Shown one piece after another: positions 51,944-60,868 of a stretch of DNA of 64,000 nt. The stretch covers positions 186,001-250,000 of the forward strand of contig NZ_CANMFC010000005.1 in NCBI RefSeq assembly GCF_947497025.1, read 5' to 3'. Origin of the DNA: an uncultured Kushneria sp. Lineage in GTDB: Bacteria > Pseudomonadota > Gammaproteobacteria > Pseudomonadales > Halomonadaceae. The position numbers and the translations under genes were made by a program. The notes beneath the pieces were generated by a model. The model ran no database searches. It was not told where the DNA came from and was given only the letters and a program-made list of their open reading frames with translations. The first letter of the stretch is position 1; the number at the start of each line of letters is the position of its first letter.

Positions 51944-54310
51944 TCAGGCGGTGGCGAGCATGCCGGTCTGCTGTTGCACCTGCTCGGTGTCCATCAGATG
52001 AATGGTCACGGGCACCGACTTGGCCGCAATGGTGTTGCTGCGCTCGTCCCGGTTGGCAATCGGGATCAGACCATTGGTTTCGGGATAGTAGGCTGCCGCA
52101 CAGCCTTCGGGCACATCGTAGGGCATGACCCGAAAGCCCGAGGCGTGTCGTGCGATGCCATCTTCTGCCACGGCACGAAACTCGATCAGATTGCCCTCTT
52201 CAAGACCGAGCCGCTCGATATCCGCCGGATTCATCATCACCACCATGCGTGTGCCGTAGACATCGCGATAGCGATCATCGAGTGAATACACCGTGGTGTT
52301 GAACTGATCATGCCCCCGGGTGGTGATCAGCTGGAAATGGTCCGCCTCCGGCGCCGTCATGCCGGTATCGAGCGTCTCCCCCGGGAACAGGAAGTTGGCG
52401 CGGCCGCTGTCGGTCTCCCAGACCCGTTCACGGGCGGCGTTGTAGAGATGGAAGCCGCCGGGGGTGCCCACGCGGGCGTTATAGTCCTTGAACATGTCCG
52501 GAAAGACCGCCTCGATCCGATCGCGAATGCGGGCGTAATCCTCGCTGAGCCACTCCCAGTCGACCTTTGTATGCGGCGGAAGCGTGGCGCGGGCGATACC
52601 GGCAATGATTGCCACCTCGGATTTTAGATGAGGCGAGGCGGGTTCAATCTGACCGGTCGAGCCGTTGACGTTGCTCATGCCATCTTCCAGTGTCACGGTC
52701 TGCAGTACCCCGGCCTGAATATCCTTCTCGGTGCGCGCCAGACACGGCAGGATAAAGGCCTTTTTGCCGTGAATCAGATGGCTGCGGTTGAGCTTGGTCG
52801 AGATCTGTACGGTCAGCTTCAGCGTGTTGAGCGTCTTCTCGGCCACGCGTTCAATATCGGGAATGGCGCGAAAGAAGTTGCCGCCCAGTCCGATAAAGGT
52901 ATCCACGCCACCGGCGAGAATGGATTCACAGCAGGCCGCCACATCATCACCGTGTCGACGCGGCGACTCGATATCAAAGACCTTGTCGAGCTGGCTCAAA
53001 AACGCCTCGCCCGGCTTTTGATAGATGCCGACGGTGCGGTCGCCCTGAACGTTGGAGTGACCGCGTACCGGACAGGCGCCCGCACCGCGTCGCCCGATGT
53101 TGCCGCGCAGCAGCAGCAGGTTGACGATCTGCTGCACGCCGTCGCCTCCGTTTGTTTGCTGGGTGATGCCCATGCCCCAGCAGCAGATAACGCGCTCGGC
53201 CTTCATGTAGACCTCGGCGGCCTGCTCGATCGCATGGCGGGTCAGTCCGGAATGGCGTTCGATCCGCGCCCAGTCAAGCTGACGACAGTGATCGGCGAAG
53301 GCGTCGAGACCGTGAGTGTGGGCCTCGATGAACTCATGATCCAGAATCCTCTTGTCGCCGTTGGCGCGGGCCCGGTCGTCGGCTTCGATCACGACCTTGC
53401 ACATGCCCTGAATGGCGGCAATATCGCCCCCGATGCGCAGCTGATGATACTGCGAGCTGATGGTGGTGCCGGAAGGCTTCAGCATGTCCATCGGACTTTG
53501 CGGGTTGGCAAAGCGCACCAGCGCCTTCTCGCGCAGTGGATTGAAGGTCACCACCGCGCCGCCCCGGCCCACCAGCTCATGCAGGTTGCCCATCATGCGC
53601 GGGCTGTTGGTGCCGGTGTTCTGACCGAAGATGAATACCGCATCGGTGTGGTCAAAATCATCCAGCGTGGTCGTGGCCTTGCCGACGCCCAGGCTTTCGG
53701 GCAGCGAGACCGTGGTGGTCTCGTGGCACATGTTGGAGCAGTCGGGAAAATTGTTGATGCCATACATGCGCCCGAACAGCTGAAACATGAAGGCGGATTC
53801 ATTGGGGGCGTGCCCGGAGGTGTACAGCTGCACCCGCCAGCGGTCTTCCTGCGACTTGAGTTCTGCACCGATCTCCTGAAAGGCGTCATCCCAGCTGACC
53901 GCTTCGTACTTGTCCGTTGTGGCGTTGTAGCGCATCGGGTGGGTCAGACGCCCCTCGCTTTCCAGCTCGTGATCGCTCCATTGGGAAAGCTCGGTGACGG
54001 TGTGGCGCTCAAAAAACTCGGGGCGTACCCGCTTGCGGGTCGTCTCCCAGGCCACCGCCTTGGCACCGTTTTCACAGAATTCGGCCATGGCCGGCTTGAC
54101 CGGGTCGGGCCAGGCACAGCTGGGGCACTTGAACCCGTTGTGCTTGTTCATCGACAGCATCAGGCGGTTACCGGTAAAGGGCACCTGCTGGCGAAACATG
54201 TGCTCCTCGACGGCCTTGAGGGCCAGCCAGCCGCCGCCGGGCGAGGTGCCCTTGTCCTGACTGCCATAGACCTGGGCGTTACTTTCATGCGCGGTGTGCT
54301 TTTTCACCAT
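51944..54310 (-). CDS. FdhF/YdeP family molybdopterin oxidoreductase, copy 2
   Basis: 788-residue paralogue of the enzyme at 43825. It has the same Cys pattern (Cys62, Cys65 in CPSCAWPDP; Cys79 in EFCENG) and the same active-site pair (Cys195-His196 in DCSNMCHETT). Close to E. coli YdeP in the N-terminal GGGWLALKAVEEHM and throughout; YdeP has been linked to acid resistance there. MNKHNGFKCPSCAWPDP and RGHSNVQGDRTVG are conserved. Again no electron-transfer subunit is adjacent. It lies 8 kb from copy 1 and on the opposite strand, so they are not one operon; sequence divergence points to distinct roles. Confidence 0.9.
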   Translation of the reverse strand: MVKKHTAHESNAQVYGSQDKGTSPGGGWLALKAVEEHMFRQQVPFTGNRLMLSMNKHNGFKCPSCAWPDPVKPAMAEFCENGAKAVAWETTRKRVRPEFFERHTVTELSQWSDHELESEGRLTHPMRYNATTDKYEAVSWDDAFQEIGAELKSQEDRWRVQLYTSGHAPNESAFMFQLFGRMYGINNFPDCSNMCHETTTVSLPESLGVGKATTTLDDFDHTDAVFIFGQNTGTNSPRMMGNLHELVGRGGAVVTFNPLREKALVRFANPQSPMDMLKPSGTTISSQYHQLRIGGDIAAIQGMCKVVIEADDRARANGDKRILDHEFIEAHTHGLDAFADHCRQLDWARIERHSGLTRHAIEQAAEVYMKAERVICCWGMGITQQTNGGDGVQQIVNLLLLRGNIGRRGAGACPVRGHSNVQGDRTVGIYQKPGEAFLSQLDKVFDIESPRRHGDDVAACCESILAGGVDTFIGLGGNFFRAIPDIERVAEKTLNTLKLTVQISTKLNRSHLIHGKKAFILPCLARTEKDIQAGVLQTVTLEDGMSNVNGSTGQIEPASPHLKSEVAIIAGIARATLPPHTKVDWEWLSEDYARIRDRIEAVFPDMFKDYNARVGTPGGFHLYNAARERVWETDSGRANFLFPGETLDTGMTAPEADHFQLITTRGHDQFNTTVYSLDDRYRDVYGTRMVVMMNPADIERLGLEEGNLIEFRAVAEDGIARHASGFRVMPYDVPEGCAAAYYPETNGLIPIANRDERSNTIAAKSVPVTIHLMDTEQVQQQTGMLATA

Positions 54311-54521
54311 GATGGCCTCCGTGCCAATACGGTTGGGAAATGACAGAGGGCGCTGACGCTACCTGGATGGCCGAAAAGAATGAACAGGGTCATCAGGGCC
54401 CTGGCTTCTGCAGGGCAGGAGAAACCCGAACCGCGTCAGTGCCGAAAACAGTGGCCTGCCCTTAGCCTGGTATAAAAACTGAATTGCTGCTTAATAATTG
54501 ATGAGCTGATGTCTGCCAGAT

Positions 54522-56078
54522 TCAGTGCATCGGACCACCGCCGGGGAAGGGCGGTCGTGCCAGCCAGATCAGGCCGATGGCCACCACAAAAATGATGCCG
54601 AACACCCAGATGACGTCATTGAACGCCATGGTGGCGGCCTGAGCGTTGACGACGTTGTTCATCATCATCCAGGCGCTCTGATCCTGCAGGCCCAGCGTGC
54701 CGAGTTGATCCAGATAGTGCTCGGTGGCCGGGCTGCCGGGCACCACCGACTCGGTCAGGCGGGCATGGTGATAGATGCTGCGATGATCATAGAGGGTGAC
54801 CGATACCGCCGTGGAGATACTGGTGGCCAGCGTTCGACAAAAGTTGGAAAGCCCGGAGGCATCGGCGATCTGATCGTCTCTGAGACCGGCAAAGATGATC
54901 TGATTGATGGGCACGAAAAAGAACGCCACGCCCGCGCCCATCACAAAGCGCGGCATGGCCAGCTCGCCATAGGCAATCTGGCTGTTGAAGCCGGCCGCCC
55001 AGAATGAACAGAAGGCAAAGATGGCAAAGCCGAAGGTCACCAGAAAGCGCAGGTCAAAATGGCTTTGAAAGCGCCCCACCAGCGGGGAGGCAAACAGCGC
55101 CAGTATACCGATGGGCGCCACGGCAAGCCCCGCCCAGGTGGCGTTATAGCCCATCACCTGCTGTACCCAGTTGGGCGTAATGACGGTATTGCCGAAGAAG
55201 GCAAACATGCCCAGCGACAGACACAGCGTGCCGATGGCGAAATTGCGCTGACCGAACAGACGCAGATTGACCACCGGGCGGCGGTGCATCAGCACCCAGG
55301 CCACCAGAAAGGTGATGCCCACCAGCGCCACGATGCCGAGCGTCAGAATCATCGGTGAGGCGAACCAGTCATGATCGTTGCCGTTGTCGAGCATGAACTG
55401 CAGCGCGCCCACGCCCACGATCAAAAGCCCCAGCCCGATGACATCGACCGGCACTCGCGTGGTTTTTGATTCGCGCCCGCGCAACAGCCACAGACTGAGC
55501 ACCAGCGACAGAATGCCGACCGGGATATTGATATAGAAAATCCATGGCCAGGAGTAGTTGTCGGTCAGCCAGCCGCCGAGAATCGGGCCACAGATGGGTG
55601 CCACCACGACGGTCATTGCCCAGAGGCCGATGGCCATGCTGCGCTTCTCGGCTGGGTAGTTCTTTAACAGCAGCGTCTGGGTCAGCGGGACCAGCGGACC
55701 GGAAACTGCCCCCTGCAGCAGACGAAAGATCACCAGCATGATCATGCTATTGGCAAATCCGCAGAGCGCGGAAAAAACGATGAACAGTGAAATGGAGGTG
55801 CAAAACAGGCGCACCTCGCCAAAGCGGCGCGCCAGCCAGCCGGTCAGCGGCTGGGCAATGGCGCTGGAGAGCGCGTAGGCACTGATCGCCCAGGTGCCTT
55901 CACTGGTACTGACGCCCATGTCACCGGCAATGGTGTGCACCGAGACGTTGACGATGGAGATGTCGAGCACCTCCATGAAGGTGGCAAGACCCATCGCCAA
56001 TGTCAGCAGCACCAGCCTGATGCCACGCAGGGGCGCCATCGCCTCCTGATCATTGGGTGCGGTGGCCGCCTCACTCAT
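54522..56078 (-). CDS. emrB: MFS efflux permease EmrB (DHA2 family)
   Basis: 518-residue inner-membrane drug:H+ antiporter with 14 transmembrane helices. DHA2 features: TFMEVLDISIVNVSVHTIAGDMGVSTSEGTWAISAYALSSA near the N-terminus, the GWLARRFGEVR motif A loop, GAVSGPLVPLTQTLLLKNYP and the antiporter motif around GPILGGWLTDNYSWPWIFYINIPVG. Start overlaps the emrA stop by 4 bases, so it is translated together with the adaptor and outer-membrane factor. Substrates not predictable; in other bacteria EmrAB exports hydrophobic toxins and uncouplers. Confidence 0.92.
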   Translation of the reverse strand: MSEAATAPNDQEAMAPLRGIRLVLLTLAMGLATFMEVLDISIVNVSVHTIAGDMGVSTSEGTWAISAYALSSAIAQPLTGWLARRFGEVRLFCTSISLFIVFSALCGFANSMIMLVIFRLLQGAVSGPLVPLTQTLLLKNYPAEKRSMAIGLWAMTVVVAPICGPILGGWLTDNYSWPWIFYINIPVGILSLVLSLWLLRGRESKTTRVPVDVIGLGLLIVGVGALQFMLDNGNDHDWFASPMILTLGIVALVGITFLVAWVLMHRRPVVNLRLFGQRNFAIGTLCLSLGMFAFFGNTVITPNWVQQVMGYNATWAGLAVAPIGILALFASPLVGRFQSHFDLRFLVTFGFAIFAFCSFWAAGFNSQIAYGELAMPRFVMGAGVAFFFVPINQIIFAGLRDDQIADASGLSNFCRTLATSISTAVSVTLYDHRSIYHHARLTESVVPGSPATEHYLDQLGTLGLQDQSAWMMMNNVVNAQAATMAFNDVIWVFGIIFVVAIGLIWLARPPFPGGGPMH

Positions 56079-57325
56079 GGATTGGTGCTTTCGGTGGTAT
56101 CGGTGAGCAGGTCGCCGGCGTTGTCGCGGATAATGGCCATGGCGGCCTCATCAGCCTGACGCTGACGCGCATCAAATACCTCGGTGTGTTGCGGCGCACG
56201 AACTCCGGGCGCATCGGCAAGCATGGGGCCATCGGCAGCATCGCTCAGATCAATCCGGGTGTAGGTGGAAAGCCCGACCCGCAGCGGATGAGATGACAGC
56301 GTATCGCCATCAAGGGTGATGCGCACCGGTACACGCTGGACCACCTTGATCCAGTTGCCGGTGGCATTCTGGGCCGGCAGCAGGGAAAACGCCGCCCCGG
56401 TACCGGCCGACAGTCCGGCCACGTGGCCGTGATAGACCACGTCATCGCCATAGAAATCGGTGGTCACGCTCGCTGGCTGACCAATGCGCACCCGCCCCAG
56501 CTGGGTTTCCTTGAAGTTGGCATCTACCCAGAGATCATGAAGCGGCACGACCGTTAAAAGCGGTTGGCCGGCCTGCACACTCTGGCCCAGCTGCACCTGT
56601 CGACTGGCCACACGGCCGTCGACCGGCGAGATCACCTGGGTTCTTTGCTGGGCAAGCCAGGCATCACGGTAGACGGCGCGCGCCTGCATGACGCCCGGGG
56701 CATGCCAGAGATCGTTACCATCAATCAGGGCATGGGCTGCGCGTGCCTGTGCCTGGGCCTGCTCAAGCTGTGCTCTGGCAGCGTCGTACTGGCGCCGGGC
56801 GCTGTCGACTTCTTCTCTTGAGGCAGCGCGCTGCGCCAGCAGAGGCTTGCGGCGCTGATATTCGTCACGGGCCCGTTCGAACTGTGCGCGCGCCGTGACT
56901 GTGGCGGCATCAAACTGGATAGCCTGCGCGAGCTGCCGGCGATACTGGCGAACGGCCTGCGCCAGCTGCCCGTGGGCCTGATCAAGTGCATTGCGGGTAT
57001 TGCTGTCGTCCAGTGTGATCAATACCTGGCCGCGCTTGACCGGCTCGGTGTCCTCGACGTTGATGGCGGTGACCGTGGCGTTGATCTGCGCGGAAATATT
57101 GACCTGGTCACCCTGCACATAGGCGTCATCGGTAATGACCCGGGTGCTGAGCACCATCGCATCCAGCAGATACCAGCCGATGCCGGCCAGCACGAATACC
57201 AGTGCGATAACGAGCAGGATGATATTGCGTTTTTTGCGCGACACCGGCGCTTCAGCGACCTCCTCTCCGCCAGACGGATGACCGGGATCATCGCGGTCGG
57301 TCCTGGCATCGTTGTCATGACTCAT
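56075..57325 (-). CDS. emrA: Membrane fusion protein EmrA
   Basis: 416-residue periplasmic adaptor, anchored by one helix (residues ~33-54). After it comes the HlyD/EmrA biotinyl-lipoyl half-motif (VITDDAYVQGDQVNISAQINATVTAINVEDTEPVKRGQVLITLDDSN), a long helical hairpin rich in Gln/Ala/Arg (about 95-200), and the second half (VISPVDGRVASRQVQLGQSVQAGQPLLTVVPLHDLWVDANFKETQL). The start at 57325 overlaps the end of the outer-membrane-factor gene by 11 bases. Bridges EmrB to the outer-membrane channel. Confidence 0.92.
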   Translation of the reverse strand: MSHDNDARTDRDDPGHPSGGEEVAEAPVSRKKRNIILLVIALVFVLAGIGWYLLDAMVLSTRVITDDAYVQGDQVNISAQINATVTAINVEDTEPVKRGQVLITLDDSNTRNALDQAHGQLAQAVRQYRRQLAQAIQFDAATVTARAQFERARDEYQRRKPLLAQRAASREEVDSARRQYDAARAQLEQAQAQARAAHALIDGNDLWHAPGVMQARAVYRDAWLAQQRTQVISPVDGRVASRQVQLGQSVQAGQPLLTVVPLHDLWVDANFKETQLGRVRIGQPASVTTDFYGDDVVYHGHVAGLSAGTGAAFSLLPAQNATGNWIKVVQRVPVRITLDGDTLSSHPLRVGLSTYTRIDLSDAADGPMLADAPGVRAPQHTEVFDARQRQADEAAMAIIRDNAGDLLTDTTESTNP

Positions 57326-58844
57326 CAGTGGCACTTCCCGTCGTCAAATAGCGCGCGTCGCGTTCGGGCACGCGTCCATGATAGCCCCCGCCCAGGGCGT
57401 GAATCAGCTGTATGCGGGTATCCAGCAGCTCGCCTTCGAGCGTCAGACGGTTCATCTGCTCACGAATCAGCCCCTGCTGCGCCTCGATCAGCGAGCGTGG
57501 GTCCTCGACCCCGCGTGCATCCCGCTCGCGGGCGAGTTCGAGGCGATGCTGAAAGCTTTCAAGTGCCGTTGCCTGAGCGTCGCGCTGGGCCTCGATGCGC
57601 GACAGGGTAACGGTCTGGCGCGCCACTTCCTGCGCGGCATCGACCACGCGCTGGTTATAATCGGCAATGGCGCTTTCCAGCTGAGCACGGCTGGCGTTAT
57701 AGCGGGCATCGAGACGTCCCCCTTCAAAGATGGGCAGCGTCACGGCCGGACCAAAGGAGGCGACCGAGACATCGTCGTTGCGACCGCTGCCCAGCGGGTG
57801 AACGCGCAGAAAGCCTGCCAGAGCCGACAGGCTGACGTTGGGATAATAGTCCGCGCGCGCCTGGTCGATGCCACGCATGGCGGCCTCGACCTGCCAGCGG
57901 CTGGCCATGATGTCGGGGCGGCGGGCAATCAGCTCGAGCCCGGCTTCCTCCGGCAGGGTCGTGTCCGGTTGAGGCAGCGCCCGCGGTGTCAGGTCATCAA
58001 GCTGACCCGGAGAAACGCCCATCAGCGCGGCCAGCTGCACCTGATCGAGGCGGGCGGCACCCTCGATCTGCGCGCGCTGCTGCTCAAGCCGTGAAAGCTG
58101 TTCGTGGGCCTGGTCAAGCTGCGCGGGGTTTTCGATGTCGCGCTCGACCCGCAGCCTGGTGATGCGCTCGCGATCGCGAGCGGCGCTCAGCAGGGTATCC
58201 AGCGCCGACAGCTGGGCCTGACGCAGCTGCCAGTCCATATAGGCACGAGTGATGCCTGCCTGCAGCGCATTGGCCGCGGCAGCCTGTTCCAGTCGTGCGG
58301 CGTGGCGTTGATCCAGGGCGGCTTCGATGGCAGCACGTTTCTTGCCCCACCAGTCGAACTCCCAGCCAAGTGACAGGGTGGCCAGGCCCGTGTTGCTGCG
58401 CTGATGGTTACCGGCACGGCCGGCTTCGAAGCCCGGCAGCCCGAGTGCCGGATATTCAAGGTCGGTGTGGCTGACGCTCTGGTTGGCCCGGGCACTACCT
58501 TCGAGCTGCGCGCGGGTATCTGCCTGGCGGCCCTCCAGCTGGCGAGAAGCGGTGTCAAAGCGTGCGCGGGCGCTGTCCAGCGACGGCGCTTTGGTCATGG
58601 CGCGTTCGATCAACGCATTGAGCTGCGGGTCGTTGAAGTCGTGCCACCATTCCTGGTCCGGCCAGCGCCCGGGTGCGTCCTGATCAGAAGCAAGCCCTGC
58701 CAGCGGAGCCTGCTCGCGCAGTGCCAGCTCGACCGGCGCCATGGCCGGCGCGCCACACGCTGTCAGCAGTGCGCAGATCAGCGTCAGGCAGAGCAGGGTA
58801 GCGGCAGGACGCCACGGGATGTGGGCTGAAAAATGAGACATCAT
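57315..58844 (-). CDS. Outer-membrane efflux lipoprotein (NodT/TolC family)
   Basis: 509-residue outer-membrane factor, first gene of the efflux operon. Lipoprotein signal peptide ending ICALLTAC (Cys30). Then two copies of the outer-membrane-factor repeat: long coiled-coil stretches (ALIERAMTKAPSLDSARARFDTASRQLEGRQADTRAQL and a matching one near ARRPDIMASRWQVEAAMRGIDQARADYYPNVSLSA, the RPDI signature). An AGGAAC site precedes ATG 58844 (a second ATG follows at 58841). Divergent from cytochrome b561. Having a dedicated channel in the operon means the pump does not depend on a shared TolC. Confidence 0.9.
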   Translation of the reverse strand: MMSHFSAHIPWRPAATLLCLTLICALLTACGAPAMAPVELALREQAPLAGLASDQDAPGRWPDQEWWHDFNDPQLNALIERAMTKAPSLDSARARFDTASRQLEGRQADTRAQLEGSARANQSVSHTDLEYPALGLPGFEAGRAGNHQRSNTGLATLSLGWEFDWWGKKRAAIEAALDQRHAARLEQAAAANALQAGITRAYMDWQLRQAQLSALDTLLSAARDRERITRLRVERDIENPAQLDQAHEQLSRLEQQRAQIEGAARLDQVQLAALMGVSPGQLDDLTPRALPQPDTTLPEEAGLELIARRPDIMASRWQVEAAMRGIDQARADYYPNVSLSALAGFLRVHPLGSGRNDDVSVASFGPAVTLPIFEGGRLDARYNASRAQLESAIADYNQRVVDAAQEVARQTVTLSRIEAQRDAQATALESFQHRLELARERDARGVEDPRSLIEAQQGLIREQMNRLTLEGELLDTRIQLIHALGGGYHGRVPERDARYLTTGSATDES

Positions 58845-59005
58845 GTTCCTGATGAAATGGCAGGCAGGCGTTATGGTAATACACCTTAACGGCAAGGGAG
58901 GATGAATGCTTTCAAAGGCATTTTTCAGCACCAGACAAGCCCGCTGCACTAATGTAGGCCTGACCGTCGCGCGTGTCGCGTGGCCCAAGCTTCAAGGAGC
59001 CTTTT

Positions 59006-59560
59006 GTGCCTTCCATCGCCTGGCGAGATACTCGTGAATATTATGGGTGGATCAGCCGTCTTTTTCACTGGCTGATGGCGGCTCTTTTGCTGTGGCAATT
59101 TGCCGGCATGATCGCGGCCAATCTGGTCGGGCGCGCGCCCTGGGTCGCCTTCATGGTGGGCACCCACAAGAGCATCGGGTTTGTACTGATGCTGCTGGTG
59201 GCCCTTCGTTCGACATGGGGGCTTTACAACCTTTCCAACCGCCCACCCCATGACCGGGGCGCCGAAATGCTGGTCGCCTTTGGTCAGCTGCTCCTGTATC
59301 TACTGATGATTCTTGTTCCGCTTCTGGGGCTGACCATGAACTGGGCTTCCGGCAAGCCATTGCAGGTATTCGAGATACAGCTTATGAGTGGCGGGCGCGA
59401 GATGGAAGGGCTGGCCAGGCTGACCGCTCAATGGCATGTCTGGATGGCCTGGACGCTGGGCGTACTGATTACCGGGCATGTGTTTTTGGCCGTGGTATGG
59501 CATGGTCTTGTTCGACGCGACGATACCCTGAAAAAAATGGCGACTCGCCCTGATCCCTGA
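59006..59560 (+). CDS. Cytochrome b561 family protein
   Basis: 184-residue inner-membrane di-haem cytochrome with four transmembrane helices. Candidate haem ligands: His21 (SRLFHWLMAALL), His54 (GTHKSIGF), His144 (AQWHVWMAW) and His158 (ITGHVF), the arrangement of the CybB/YodB/YceJ family. These shuttle electrons from the quinol pool or to superoxide. GTG start at 59006 chosen because AAGGAG precedes it by 7 bases; a longer reading from 58973 lacks a site. Stands alone, diverging from the efflux operon. Confidence 0.88.
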   Translation: MPSIAWRDTREYYGWISRLFHWLMAALLLWQFAGMIAANLVGRAPWVAFMVGTHKSIGFVLMLLVALRSTWGLYNLSNRPPHDRGAEMLVAFGQLLLYLLMILVPLLGLTMNWASGKPLQVFEIQLMSGGREMEGLARLTAQWHVWMAWTLGVLITGHVFLAVVWHGLVRRDDTLKKMATRPDP

Positions 59561-59661
59561 AACGCCTTTCGAAGGCGTCCGGCACACGTTTCAGCGCATG
59601 CCGGCGCAGGATGAGAGTGGCGTTGCGTATGTCAGGCGTAATGTCGTGGTTCTTCTTCGCG

Positions 59662-60762
59662 CTAGTAGTAGCGCTCCTTCCACCGTTGTACCTTTACTTC
59701 ACTTTTCAGCACGTCCAGCACCTCGACCAATACCTGCTCAAGCGCCTTATAGTCACTGGCGCTGGCGGGCACGCTGCGATCAATGGTGCGGTTGGCAAGT
59801 TCCTCGATCAACGACCGGAAGTCCGGTGAACGAATGCCAATGACGGCTTCCCTGATCAGCCGGCTGGTGACATCAGCCATCGCTTCGTCCATGGCCTCGA
59901 CCACCTGTGCCCCCATCGGCAGACGCTGCAGACTGCGAATGGTGGGATTTTCCGTTACGGCGCGATGAATCAGGCCGCTGACCCAGGTGTTGATGTCCTC
60001 GCGATGATGGGCATAGCTTTCTCCCAGCACGCGCTGAACGCGATGCGACACGTCATCAATGAGCTGCTGCTTGCGGGGCAGCAGAACCTCATCGGTTACG
60101 CGGCGGGAAAGATTGCCCCTGGAGAGAAAGCCTTCCTGCACATCGGTCAGCATCCGAACGATGATGCGATCCGAGAGCTCCTCAAGCGTGATCTCGTAAT
60201 ACTTGTAGAAAAACCGATAGATGCCCCAGGTACGAATATCGATCAGTCGCGTACGCTGCAGCCGGATCAGGAGGCCAATGACACGCAGGACACGCAGCAG
60301 GCGAAGGCCACCGACCGGGATGCAGCCGAGCACGTCGTACCAGTGCACGAACGGATAGAAAAACCAGCGGTGATAGCGCTTGTCCCAGATGGCAAAGGCC
60401 CAGCCTACCAGCACATCAAGAACGAAGATGGCGACAAACCAGAGGTCGATGGTTTCGAAATTGGCGTTCAGCCATGCCCCGCCCTGCTCAAGAGACGGCG
60501 AGATGGCTGACAGCATGGTGCGAAAGGGACCGGTCAGATAAAGCGTGTCAAAAAGGATCAGCAGCAGGCTGGCCGACACCAGCACCATGATGATCAGGTC
60601 CCAGACGAGATAGCACTTCTCACGCCAGCGCGGCACTTCCCGTCGAGGCGAGTGCTTGTCCTTTTCAGGGGCATCGCTGCGCGGCTGGTCGGCCCAGCTG
60701 TTGGCCGGCGGATAGCGATCGCGCCGGGCGCGATCGTCTGATGGGGAATCCTCTTGATGCAT
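59662..60762 (-). CDS. Voltage-sensor-like membrane protein without pore domain
   Basis: 366-residue protein. A hydrophilic Arg/Asp-rich N-terminus (1-50) precedes four hydrophobic segments (~52-72, 105-126, 137-152 and 154-172). The last is S4-like: GGLRLLRVLRVIGLLIRLQRTRLIDIR carries Arg at three-residue intervals (154, 157, 160) as in voltage sensors. There is no selectivity-filter P-loop or S5-S6 pore pair. The remainder (~180-366) is a soluble, largely helical region (EELSDRIIVRMLTDVQEG through EVLDVLKSEVKVQRW), weakly like an ion-transporter cytosolic tail. Function unknown; often annotated as an ion transporter in halophiles. A long leader to the start at 60762 follows GGAGGC. Confidence 0.75.
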   Translation of the reverse strand: MHQEDSPSDDRARRDRYPPANSWADQPRSDAPEKDKHSPRREVPRWREKCYLVWDLIIMVLVSASLLLILFDTLYLTGPFRTMLSAISPSLEQGGAWLNANFETIDLWFVAIFVLDVLVGWAFAIWDKRYHRWFFYPFVHWYDVLGCIPVGGLRLLRVLRVIGLLIRLQRTRLIDIRTWGIYRFFYKYYEITLEELSDRIIVRMLTDVQEGFLSRGNLSRRVTDEVLLPRKQQLIDDVSHRVQRVLGESYAHHREDINTWVSGLIHRAVTENPTIRSLQRLPMGAQVVEAMDEAMADVTSRLIREAVIGIRSPDFRSLIEELANRTIDRSVPASASDYKALEQVLVEVLDVLKSEVKVQRWKERYY

Positions 60763-60868
60763 GCATGCCTCCTTGCGTGTGAGGCTATCTCAGATGGTTG
60801 AGCGCTCCGCGTCAAGTCGCGGGCGCTCAAACATCCTGTCCGCATCGGGATTTCAGAATCAAAAGGGC

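Noticed and set aside
52628-54343. Long open frame antisense to the second molybdoenzyme gene
   Set aside because: Same artefact: no recognisable motif, and it lies opposite a clear YdeP-type gene.
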